From assembly GCF_030272615.1 (NCBI RefSeq), contig NC_081414.1, positions 659,630,292 through 659,694,291 of the forward strand: 64,000 nt of DNA, written 5' to 3'. How positions within the stretch are numbered: the stretch's first letter is position 1; every line of letters begins with the position of its first letter. The notes under the pieces were generated by a model. The model was not told the origin of the DNA. It was given only the letters and a program-made list of their open reading frames with translations, and did not search any database. This DNA is from Cryptomeria japonica (taxonomy: Eukaryota > Streptophyta > Pinopsida > Cupressales > Cupressaceae). Positions 22,400-32,122 of the stretch are shown here, piece by piece. Position numbers and translations under genes: made by a program.

Positions 22400-22909
22400 A
22401 TGCATCCCCAGGTGGCTCTCTTGGTCAAGGTAGAATTGAAAAAATTACTAGATGTGGGCTTTATCAGACCCATTGATTATACAAACTGGATTTCAAATTT
22501 GGTACTAGTTAGCAAAGTAACTGAGGGCATCAGAATCTATACAGATTTTAGGGATCTCAATAAAGCATGCCCTAAAGATGACTTTCCACTACCAAATATA
22601 GACATCATAGTTGACATGACTGCTGGATATGAGATGCTCTCATTGATGGATGGTTTCTCCGGCTATAACCAAATTCACATTGCTCCTAAAGATCAACATA
22701 AGACTACATTCACATGTGCTTGGGGTACCTACTGTTGAAATGTGATTCCCTTTGGTCTTAAAAATTCCGGCGCAACATATCAAAGAGTGGTGATGACAAT
22801 TTTCCATGATTTCATGCATACTTTGATGGAAGACTATGTTGATGACTTATTATGCAAATCTGTCACAAGAGATAGTCATCTAGCCATCCTGGGCCCAATA
22901 TTTGACTAA
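22400..22909 (+). pseudogene. Tat-2 reverse transcriptase palm (broken)
   Basis: Reverse transcriptase of the element. Motifs in order: GFIRPIDYTNWISNLVLVSK, the DFRDLNKACPKDDFPLP block, LMDGFSGYNQIHIAPKD with a catalytic Asp upstream, TTFTCAWGTYC, and the catalytic YVDD at 22835-22846. A TGA at 22736-22738 replaces the Trp that Tat-1 still has. A TAA or TGA near 22906-22909 ends the palm just before the thumb phrase LRLNPKKCVFGV. Confidence 0.85.
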
Positions 22910-23640
22910 ATGGAGGCCTACAAGCTCAGACTCAATCCAAAGAAGTGTGTCTTTGGTGTCACAGCCAGCAAATTACTAGGGTACATTGTTTCTCACCGAG
23001 GCATCAAAGTCGACCCGGCCAAGGTTAAAACAATAATGGATATGCCTCCTCCTTCCAATCTCTGTCAACTAAGAAGTCTGCAAGGAAAGCTACAGTCAAT
23101 CCACCGCTTTATAGCTCAATTGGCAGACAAATGTCATCCATTCTAGCATTTATTGCATAAAGGAGTCACTTTTAAATGGACTGAGCAATGTCAATTGACA
23201 TTTCAAGCTCTTAAGGACTATTTGCTGTCGCCACCTATTCTAATGCCTCCTATAGAAGGAAAGCCATTTATATTGTATATTTCTACAATTGAAATGACAC
23301 TAGGCGTTCTCTTAGCCCAACAGGATGAGAACGACAAAGATTGAGCTATTTATTATATCAGTCGGACACTAGTAGGCTATGAGTTGAATTATTCAACTAT
23401 TGAACGGGCATGCTTAGCAGTGGTCTTTGCAACACAGAAACTCTGACACTATATGTTAAATCACCAAACATTGCTGGTTGCAAAAATTGATCCCTTGAAA
23501 TACTTGCTTAGCAGAGTAGCTTTGACGGGTCGCCTGGCAAAGTGGGTTATGATCCTTAGTGAATTTGATATTGAGTATATGGAGCAAAAGGCAATAAAAG
23601 GGCAAGTCATAGCGGATCAACTTGCCGAGGCTCCTATTTA
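22910..23640 (+). pseudogene. Tat-2 RT thumb and gypsy RNase H (broken)
   Basis: The thumb (LRLNPKKCVFGV, LLGYIVSHRGIKVDP, LRSLQGKLQSIHRFIAQLA) leads into the gypsy RNase H (PFILYISTIEMTLGVLLAQQ, YELNYSTIERACLAVVFATQ, then VAKIDPLKYLLSR and GRLAKWVMILSEFDIEY). The expected acidic residues of the first strand are not all present, as is common in Tat elements, where the second RNase H may serve instead. Stops near 23144, 23342 and 23444 interrupt a frame that otherwise runs on into the aRNase H. Confidence 0.8.
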
Positions 23641-24200
23641 TGATGATCATCCCATGTTGATAGATTTTCTGGATGAGTTAGTCTTTTCTCTTACATCTTC
23701 TAATGAATGGAAGTTATACTTTGATGGGTCCCATACCAAGTTCGGATCCAGAGTAGGCATATTGTTTGTCACCCCTCAAGGCGATGCTATTCCCAAGTCC
23801 TACAGAATAACTTTTCATTGTACCAATAACATTGTAGAGTATGAAGCACTGGTCACAAGACTCCGAGTAGCGTTCCACTGGAACATCACACATTTACAAG
23901 TCTATGGAGATTCTCAGTTAGTCATCCATCAAGTGAATGATGACTACGAAACAAAAGATGAAAAGCTTATTCCCTACAAGCATATGGTAGATTTCTTCAA
24001 GACAAAATTCATGGCTATCCATTTCAGTCAAGTTCCAAGAATGCAAAACAAGTCGGCAGATGCGATGGCTATGATTGCTTCCATGTTAAATATGCCCCAC
24101 AATATGGACAAATGTGAATTTTTGGTCGAACAGTTGCTTGTCCCTTCTTTTGACATTCTAACAGTAGATGTGATGTGCGTTCTTGTTGGTCCTAACTCCC
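23641..24200 (+). pseudogene. Tat-2 second (archaeal-type) RNase H
   Basis: This is the best-kept copy of the lineage-defining domain, inside an open frame of 357 codons (23453-24526). It shows YFDGSHTKFGSRVGILFVTP with the first Asp, NNIVEYEALVTRLRVA with the Glu, VYGDSQLVIHQVNDDYE with the second Asp, and MQNKSADAMAMIAS with the last Asp. All four catalytic positions are therefore present here, unlike in Tat-1. Confidence 0.85.
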
Positions 24201-25462
24201 TGTGGTACAATGATGTATATCAATACTTGAAATCCCAAACCTTACCACCTAACCTTTCCGCTAACCAACACCGAGCCTTCATCCGACAGATAGCCAAATA
24301 TGTCATCATTGCCAATACCCTTTACCGTCATTCCTTTGACCATACCCTCCTTAGGTGTTTGGATTCTAATGAAGCACAAACAACTTTACACAAGGTTCAC
24401 GATGGTATATGTGGGGGCCATTTCAATGGTCTGAGCTTAGCCAAAAAGTTGATTCGTGCTGGGTATTATTGGCCCACTCTGGAAAAGGATGTTCATGATT
24501 TTGTTAAGAAGTGCTACAAATGCTAGATCCATGGAAATTACATTCATGCACCAGCCCAAGAGCTTCATTCTATCATATCTCTGTGGCCCTTTTCTCAATG
24601 GGGATTGGATCTTATTGGTAAGATTCACCCGACATCTACAAATGGACACAAGTTCATCATTACAGCCACAAAGTACTTTACAAAATGGATTGAGGCTATC
24701 CCCATGACCCATATCACTAGTGTGCAAATTTCAAAATTCCTACTGAATTATATCGTATGCCAATATCGGGCTTCCCTTGCCATAGTCACTGATAATGGCT
24801 GTCCCTTCAAGAATAAAGATGTCAAGGAACTCTGTGAAAAGTTTCATATCCAACACCGTTTCTCCAGTCCATACTATCCATAGGGTAATGGTCAAGCCGA
24901 AGCATCAAATAAAACCATTATCAAGATCCTGAAAAAGGTTGTCAATGACGCTGGTCGAGATTGGCATGTATAGTTGAATCTAGCACTATGGGATTATCGC
25001 ACTTCTATCCGCACACCTACTGGCGCAACACCTTATTCCTTGGTGTATGATGCGGAAGCCATTTTACCCTTGGAAGTGGAGATTCCTTCTTTGCGTGTTT
25101 CCTTGCAACATCTGATTGATGATGAGATGCACAGAGTCTCTCGATTGCATCAGCTTGAGATGTTAGATGAGAAACGTCAGACAACCCTAACACATTTGCA
25201 AGCATATCAAAACCATCTCCGTCACTCTTATAATAAGAAGGTCAAAGGGTGACACTTCAAAGTGGGAGATCTGGTTTTAAAGGCAAACCCCAAGAATGTA
25301 CAATCTACTGACATCATCAAAGGCAAGTTTGAACCTAATTGGGTTGGGCCTTTCATAGTGACTGCAGCCTATGGCTCGGGGACATATCAGCTTGCCACCC
25401 CAGAAGATGAACCTTTGTCTGATCCTGTAAATAGCATGCACCTTCGCAAGTACTGGGCATAA
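24201..25462 (+). pseudogene. Tat-2 integrase (broken)
   Basis: Integrase, with an HHCC zinc-binding end (VHDGICGGHFNG and CYKC at 24513-24524). The DDE core is WGLDLIGKI near 24602, VTDNGCPFKN near 24786, and NGQAEASNK near 24890. The C-terminal region continues to 25462 (LVYDAEAILPLEVEIPSLRV, GDLVLKANPKN, FEPNWVGPFI, MHLRKYWA, which ends just before the stop). Stops are few: TAG at about 24525 after CYKC, TAG at 24881-24883 where Tat-1 has Gln, TAG near 24971 and TGA near 25250. No chromodomain is seen. Confidence 0.85.
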
Positions 25463-25489
25463 TTTTCTATCAGTACTTCTTCAAGTATG

Positions 25490-25663
25490 ATCCTGAAAAA
25501 ATACAAAAAAATCAAAAAAGCAAAAAAATACAAAAAAAAAAAGTGAAAAACAAAGGAAAAGAACAAAAAAGGTAAAGAAAATTGATTCGCCCTCTAGTGA
25601 AAACCTGGCAAACAGGTGCTTTGGGAAAGTACCATGGTGAAAACCTGGCAATCAGGCACCATG
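25490..25663 (+). promoter_or_regulatory. A-rich run and twin RNA-hairpin motif after pol (Tat-2)
   Basis: An A-rich stretch (25496-25580) precedes two hairpins at 25596-25620 and 25633-25663. The first has AGTG pairing with TGCT (two G-T pairs) and CCTG with CAGG. The second has a seven-base outer stem, CATGGTG with CACCATG, and CCTG with CAGG. Both keep the AAAA bulge. Base changes relative to Tat-1 keep the pairing. Confidence 0.7.
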
Positions 25664-25894
25664 TGTAACGAGATCATTGCTTCGTCATTTGTCACGACCT
25701 CTAGCTATGTTGTCTCTCTGCAGGTTTATCAGGTCTATCTTTGTCCTGACCCAATGTTCTGTTCCAGGCCTGTAATTGGTTAGCATCATTGTCTTGCATA
25801 CTTCGTTTCTTGTGCATATGTTTCTATCCTGGCCTCTATATATGTCTTTCAGATGTGCATTGGGTGCGTTCCCCTTGTCCTGATCAATCATTGG

Positions 25895-26115
25895 AACTTT
25901 TAAATTTAAAATGTCTTGAAATAAATCCAAAAAAATTGAATAATGTCCTGAAAAAATAAAAAAAATCAAATAATGTCCTGAAAAAATAAAAAAAATCAAA
26001 TAATGTCCTGAAAAAATTCCAAAAAAATCAAATAATGTCCTGAAAAAATCCCTAAAAATAAAAAAATGGCTTGAAATAAATCCCTAAAAAGTCAAATAAA
26101 GTCCTGAAAAAATGA
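25895..26115 (+). repeat. A-rich tandem repeat, TCCTGAAAAAAT units (Tat-2)
   Basis: About six units of roughly 30 bp alternate AAATAATGTCCTGAAAAAAT with A-rich spacers. Equivalent units are at 58910-59030 in Tat-3 (minus strand) and, in a diverged form, at 2777-2940 in Tat-1. Confidence 0.7.
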
Positions 26116-27369
26116 ACAAAAAAATTGTAAAAATTCGAAAAGCATAACAAAAAATATCCCCTTTGTGCATAAGACAGATCACTGAGTATACATCCAATGA
26201 CACACAATCACACACTGTTCTTTAATGAAATCATGCATAAACAGATGAACTGATCAAACTGATCTTATCAATCGAACCAAACATTCAAACTGATCAAAAT
26301 TGTCTTATCAATCAAACATCAACATTGATATCATTCATCCTTGGCACACTATCATGGGTCTTATACAAGGTGTGGTATACTCGAAACCAGACTGTGTCCT
26401 GTCTTAGACGGGGTACCGCATTCCCTGAAACCAGACAACATGATCATCTTATCAACACTTTCAACTTTTGACAATGAAGATCAAGATGTTTGTTTGACTT
26501 GTTGGAATGAGCGAGTCTTATCATTTATTGATTTATCTTCAATCATGTTCCTATGTTTCTCAATGATGTCACTGAGTGATTTAGAGTGACCAGGATGGTT
26601 CATGGTCCCTTTCTTTTTTTGTTGTGATTGCTATTTGTGGAATGTTTGTTACAAACTAGGGCAACTATATCATTGGGTGTCTGTGATAAGTATGTTCTCT
26701 TTGTGAATGCCGCACATACCTCGACCCTTGATGTATGCACCCTAGGATGTCTCACTCATTCCTTGTGTGCGAAGTGTCTGTCTTTTGGAAAAAGGGTTGC
26801 ATTTCAGCTCTGGCCTTCAATGCCATGATGCTACACATCCGTTTTTCTACATTAAATAAAGGTTCTCACCTACAAAGTGCATTACTGAAAGCAAGTTTTT
26901 TCTTCGTCTCTAATTGTCCTCTGTCTCATTTCTTCTTATTAACATTTCTTCCATCAGTTCAGATAGTCTATTTGGTCTAGTGCTCTGATTTCCCCAAACA
27001 CATATGCTGCATCCTGCATTCATTAGTTAGTACATTTGCATTATATCAAACATTATATCAAACATTATATCAAACATTATATCAAGCATCACATCAAGCA
27101 TTTTATCCATTTCATATTATAAATGCATCAAAAACACATCAAAATGTATCCATACATGTTCCACAATAAACAGTGCATATGCCATCCATACAAGGAAAAT
27201 AACATAAGTCATAACACATTGCATCCCATTGTATCACTGCATATCATATCATATATCAAAATAATATCAGAGTACAAAATTGGACTGTCTGTCCTTAGTA
27301 TGGCCCGCAGGCTGACTACATAATCTCACACTACATAATGTCAACTATCTATCATAAGGAGCACGTGCC
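26116..27369. other. Tat-2 post-pol spacer
   Basis: No sense gene is recognised. It contains a block shared with Tat-1 and Tat-3 at 26672-26692 (TTGGGTGTCTGTGATAAG). A further block around 26365-26450, including TACTCGAAACCAGACTGTGT, is repeated in Tat-3 near 58580-58680. At 27045-27095 a 12-bp unit, ACATTATATCAA, is tandemly repeated about four times. Confidence 0.6.
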
Positions 27370-29199
27370 TCTATCACTGGGTGCTCCCTCTATCCTCCTT
27401 ATCCCTGCCATGTCTCAAGGATGATGTCCCTCCTAGTCCTGGCTGTGGTGGTCTCATAGGTCCACTCACCCCATGTTGCTCACTGACCTCCGAGAGCGTG
27501 CCCTGCTCTTTGTCCTCTATCGTGCCCGATATGACGATGCTCTCTGCTCTGGTGGAACTGCACTCTCATATAGTGTTCTCCAATGGCGTATCTCCTCTCT
27601 AGTCTTTACCAACATTTGTACCATCTCCCATGCACTAGCATGCCTAATCGACCCAATATACTCAGTGACTCTCTGTTCTTCTCGTTGTGCCTGGGCTATT
27701 GCTGTATCTCAAGCCGCTGTAAGTCTAGCTATCTCTACTCTGAACTGATCATGCTCTATCCTCAAGATGCCATTCTATCTCTCTAATGTCATAATATGAT
27801 CATGCTGACTTGCTATGGTAGCCCTGCACATCTCCATCTCCTCTATGCTAGCTATCTCCGGCTCTATGGTTATATCCTGCAATGACTCCTGATCGGCTAA
27901 ATCAGGCTCATAATCTTTATCCTCATCATCTCCATCCTCACCATCCCCCTCATCCTCATCACCGCCCTCATCCTCCTTGTCCTCATCTCTGTCCTCATCC
28001 TCTCCAGTGAGTGGGAAGTCCTCCTGTCTCCTCGGTACCGAAATGTCAGGATCTGTGAATGGCACTGGCCATTGTCGTGCAAACCATCGCTCATACTCCT
28101 CTATCATCCCAATGTCCACCACATCTGATCTCCAATCCCATTGTCTCTACTGTAGCCGTGTGAAGTTAGCATATGCTATGTGTGGCTGAATCATTCTCCC
28201 CCACTGACTCGTCTCTCTGTGAGATCGGGCAAAGTGTGCAGTCCCTCTAGGTACATCCTGTCTCTCTCCAAATTGTCATCTAACTCTCTCTGGCAAGTAC
28301 ATCTCAATCACTCTCTAGTGATTCACTGGTCACCCAATCAGGTATCTCTCTTGTCTGCTATATGATAGCTCATCACTATCATCTGACCATCCAGGGCAAT
28401 CAAGATATGGCCTCCATGTGAACTCTCTCAATCTGTCTAGCTCATGTCACCAATACAGTATGTATCCAAAAGGACCCTGTCTTAGTGCTCCCCCATAGCA
28501 ATACACATATGGTCGGTGTGGTAATACCTATCTCTCTACGATCGGTTGACATATGGGTATGTGCTCAAATGCCCATACTTGTAGCAGTGTGACTCCACCA
28601 GTCAAAGTCTGAACTCCCTGATATGCTATCTGATGCAACTGAAAATATAGCATAGCAAGTACACATGGTCCCCATGCGTACATCATCCCCTCTGTCGCCA
28701 TATGATCTAGTACTCTTCCCCATCCAATAGGGAATCCATGTCCTCATCTATCTCCTGCTAGTAGGTATGATATCACCACTGCTATCACCACATATAGTCG
28801 ATCATACTCTGATGCCATGGTCTCCCAGCCAATCTCCCTCTCTACGATATCCAGATCATCTATGTCACACCCAAATAATCTACACAAAGTGTCTCTCCCT
28901 GTCATTGGGTCATACTCTATCATCTCCCCATGAATCGGAATGCGGAGGATATGCCATACATCCTCTAGTGTCACAGTCGCCTCTCCAATCGCTAGATGGA
29001 AGGAGGAAGTCTCCGAATGCCATCGCTCTGCCAATGCGGTTAGCAGTCCCGTGTTTGCCCTAATCTCAGGCATGAATGTGATGTAGTATATTCCAAGTCC
29101 TACTAATGTATCTCTATCTGTGCTCCTGAGTCTATGTTGTAACATGAAGCAGTCTGGTCGGTTCTCCCGCATGATCAATGGATACTATCGACTCTGCAT
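27370..29199 (-). pseudogene. Antisense plant mobile domain (PMD) gene in Tat-2 (broken)
   Basis: The gene lies on the strand opposite to gag-pol, between pol and the 3' LTR. I start it at the ATG at 29199, matched by Tat-3; in this copy codon 5 is a stop, so the longest frame begins further in. The N-terminal part shows the PMD pattern (YITFMPEIRANTGLLTALAE, SFHLAIGEATVTLEDVWHIL, IPIHGEMIEYDPMTG). The C-terminal part has a strongly acidic Asp/Glu run (27900-28010) and a region likely to form a coiled coil. PMD proteins such as MAIN and MAIL1 act in silencing and development, and PMDs also occur in transposons. Several stops break it. Its function in the element is unknown. Confidence 0.75.
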
Positions 29200-29371
29200 C
29201 ACAATTGGGGCACATTTTTTCAGTTTTAGGGTTTGCTTCTATGGGCTATATTTCCTTGTTTCATGTCCAAATCAGGGTGTTTCCAATCTATTTTGACCTA
29301 TCCTACCCTTATCCCCCCTTTTCGGATCATTCGCATGTTGTTTTTGACCAAAATTGAGTTCCCAGTGCACA

Positions 29372-29486
29372 ACTGTGCCTATGTGCTATATCTTGCGCCT
29401 GTGTAGCAACAACTTGCGCCTGTGTACCCTACACAAGCACAAGATACCCTACACAAGCACAGGATGCACTCACATAGGCGCAAAAG
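29372..29486. repeat. CTGTGT minisatellite upstream of the antisense PMD gene
   Basis: Three units on the plus strand (cores TGTGCCTATGTG and twice TTGCGCCTGTGTA) are followed by three on the minus strand (ACACAAGCACAAG and similar), making an inverted array 170-290 bp upstream of the PMD start. The core equals that of the LTR minisatellite. Confidence 0.7.
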
Positions 29487-30010
29487 TCAGTTTTTGTATT
29501 CCCTGTGGGCCCTGCAATGTCCCGCAAGCGATCAAAATTCATAAAATTGACAATATGGGTTTTTGAGATACATACCACTGCTCCCGCATCATCCGATCGT
29601 CTGTAGGTGCATACACATTCTTTGAGGTGATCTGCCATTGGAATTTTTGCCATCTCTCTGCAAGTATCCTTTTCCAGAGCAACAAATTCTCCTCTTTGGC
29701 TAGTGCAAATGAGCAATTTTCACTCTCTTTGTCTCATTTATAGATCTTTGTCAGTACATAGATGGACGTGCACTCTTTCCATCCTATGTTGGTCATGGTC
29801 TTTTGCATCTTCCTTTGCTTGTCCTTTGTGCATCCAATCTCCGATTTTCAGTCTGTTGCTCCTATCATGTTCTATCATTCTTATTGATCAATTGGCCTCT
29901 TTTCTGGATGTTTTCGGCCAATTCCTCAAGGGGGCATCCATATGTCAGTGTCATTGTCTAGGGCATTTTCATTATTGTTCTTTGAAACAACACTTAATAT
30001 TGCATTGTCT
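29487..30010. other. Spacer between antisense gene region and 3' LTR
   Basis: No gene is recognised. The same stretch occurs in Tat-3 (55041-55560) with conserved phrases near the polypurine tract, such as the run leading to GCATTGTCT. Confidence 0.5.
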
Positions 30011-30025
30011 CAAAGAGGGGCAAAA
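30011..30025 (+). promoter_or_regulatory. Polypurine tract of Tat-2
   Basis: CAAAGAGGGGCAAAA directly precedes the TG start of the 3' LTR. It is identical to the tract of Tat-3 and matches the tract of Tat-1. Confidence 0.85.
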
Positions 30026-32122
30026 TGTCGATGTCTAAAACTGGTCAACGCTTGCGGAATCATACTTTAACATTTGTGCATTGCCTTATTTTAGGGTTTT
30101 TGCATCGCATTAACATTTCTCCTATTATTCGCACTTGGTCTTTATCATTTGTGAGCATTGAGTCTTTCTTCCGCATTCTTCATTTGTCTCGCTTTCGAAT
30201 TTGGTCTTGTCGATAACAATCTTCAGTCATGATTTTGATCGATCTTATCCTGTCGCATCAATGTGCATGCTCAATTGTCATATTTTGACATCGTCAATTC
30301 AATTTCATTTTGGACATTGTCAATCCTAATTAGGGTTTTGTCCTCTTATCAATCTTGTCATCTTGCAATCGATTTGTCATCGATCATTATCATTTTCAAT
30401 CTTATCATCATGCGATTGATTTGTCATCGATCGTTGTCATTTTCAATCTTATCATCATGCAATCGATTTGTCATCGATCATTGTCATTTTCAATCTTGTC
30501 ATCTTGTGATCAATTTGTCATCAATCGTGGTCATTTTCAATCTTGTCATTTTGCAATCTATTTTGTCATCGATCCTTGTCTTCTTGTCAATTTTGTCATT
30601 TTGCGATCGATTTGTCATCGATCGTTGTCTTTCTCAATCATGTCAATTTGGATCAATTAGTCATTGTTCCACATCAATTGGCACATTTATCAACCAAATC
30701 ATTTATCAGCATTGGTCTTTTATCAAGTTAGAATCATGATCAAATCGATCCTTCAATCAAGACCTAATTGTCATCCTTGCATTTCTAATTCATCTTCTAG
30801 GGTTTCATGATTTATTCATTTAACCTTGTTTGTCATTTCTCCCTCTAGGTTAAATAATTTATTTATTTATCCTAATTCTTCTTGTCACAATTAAATGTTT
30901 ATTTAATTGGCTAACTAATTCATCCCTCTTTGTGAATTAATTAATAAATGAAAAATTGTTAATTAATTCACTTAATTCATAATTTCCTCATTTTCTAATT
31001 TCCTAATTTCTAATTCATCTAATTTCAATTTTCTCCTATATTTCTCCTAATTTCATGGGAATGACATAGCAAATTTGTCATAATTGTCAATCAATCAATT
31101 TTGACATAGAAATTTCTCATAATTTTGTCAAAATTATCAATCAATCAATTTTGCATAGAAAGTGTAAATTTGTCATTCTTGATTTGCAATTTCCATTCGA
31201 ATCTCTTAATGCTAATCTTGTCATTTCTCCAATTTATCTATAAATTGGATGAATTTCTTCAATCAAGGTCCCTAGTCGAATCAATCACGCTTCTAGTACC
31301 CTTATGCTGTCGTCTTGCTTTCACATTATACTCATGCACTTGAAAGTGAGATCCACAAAACAAAGCTATTTGAAGGAGAAAGAAGGACAATGGAGCCACA
31401 TGAAGGAGACATCTGCATTTGGTTTGCTTAGTTTTCATTTTGAATGTCTTGTTTTCATGTTTTCATTGAGTGTAATTAGGATTGGTCATTGCAATTGAGT
31501 TTTCGTGATTGAACTAGGCTAATATTGGCATTGCTTTGATGATTTCCAGATTCCTAGCTACATTAATTGGTGAACCCGGCGTGAACTAACCCCCTAACCA
31601 TGCTTTTGAGTGCTTTTGAGATGATTTGCAGGTAAAAAATCCAAGAAATAGGGCAATGCAGGGCTTTCTGAGAACTTCTGCGCCTATGTAGGAGCAATCT
31701 GCGTCTGTGTCAAGCAATCTGCATCTATGTCAAGGAATTCTACGCCTGTGTCAAAGGGATCTACACCTATGTTACTGCATTCTGCGCCTGTGTGAGACAT
31801 TCTGCGCCTGTGTAAGGCCAGAAACAGAGGTAAAAAGCAGTGTTTTTACTTGCAAATTATTTTGTTTTGCATTCTGTTTCTGCATTGTTGGTTTTGCTTT
31901 GGTACTAATTCTCTGTGCAGCACCTTGGCATTACGCATGGCAAAGACAAAAATGAAACTACTAATGAATTTTATGCAGGTTCCCTAGTCAAAGATCAAAC
32001 AAATCAAACTTCTGACTTGGTGGTTTTGTAGGTTGCCTTGTACTCCAACTAAACTTTGTGTTTGTAATTCATATTTAGGCACTTACTATGATTGCTAAAT
32101 AGGATGGAATGAACGTGTGTTT
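30026..32122 (+). repeat. 3' LTR of Tat-2
   Basis: It aligns with 13585-15629. It has the 47-bp array at 30354-30655 and seven minisatellite units at 31673-31817 against five in the 5' LTR, which accounts for part of its greater length. Substitutions are scattered, so the insertion is not very recent. The end is uncertain, since no terminal CA is shared by both LTRs. Confidence 0.85.

Larger units (their letters stand above)
13585..32122 (+). mobile_element. Tat-2: full-length Ty3/gypsy Tat element with antisense PMD gene
   Basis: Two matching LTRs of about 2.05 kb flank a leader, gag, protease, G-patch, RT, RNase H, aRNase H, integrase, twin hairpins, an antisense plant mobile domain gene, a minisatellite and a polypurine tract. 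Total length is about 18.5 kb. It lies inside the element B 5' LTR. The exact right end and the primer binding site are unclear: the LTRs stop matching after GTGTGTTT (15629 and 32122) without the usual CA end, so the end of the 3' LTR may be lost. Confidence 0.85.

Noticed and set aside
27030-27100. Tandem ACATTATATCAA units as a CRISPR-like array
   Set aside because: Units adjoin without spacers and lie in a plant retrotransposon; a simple tandem repeat.
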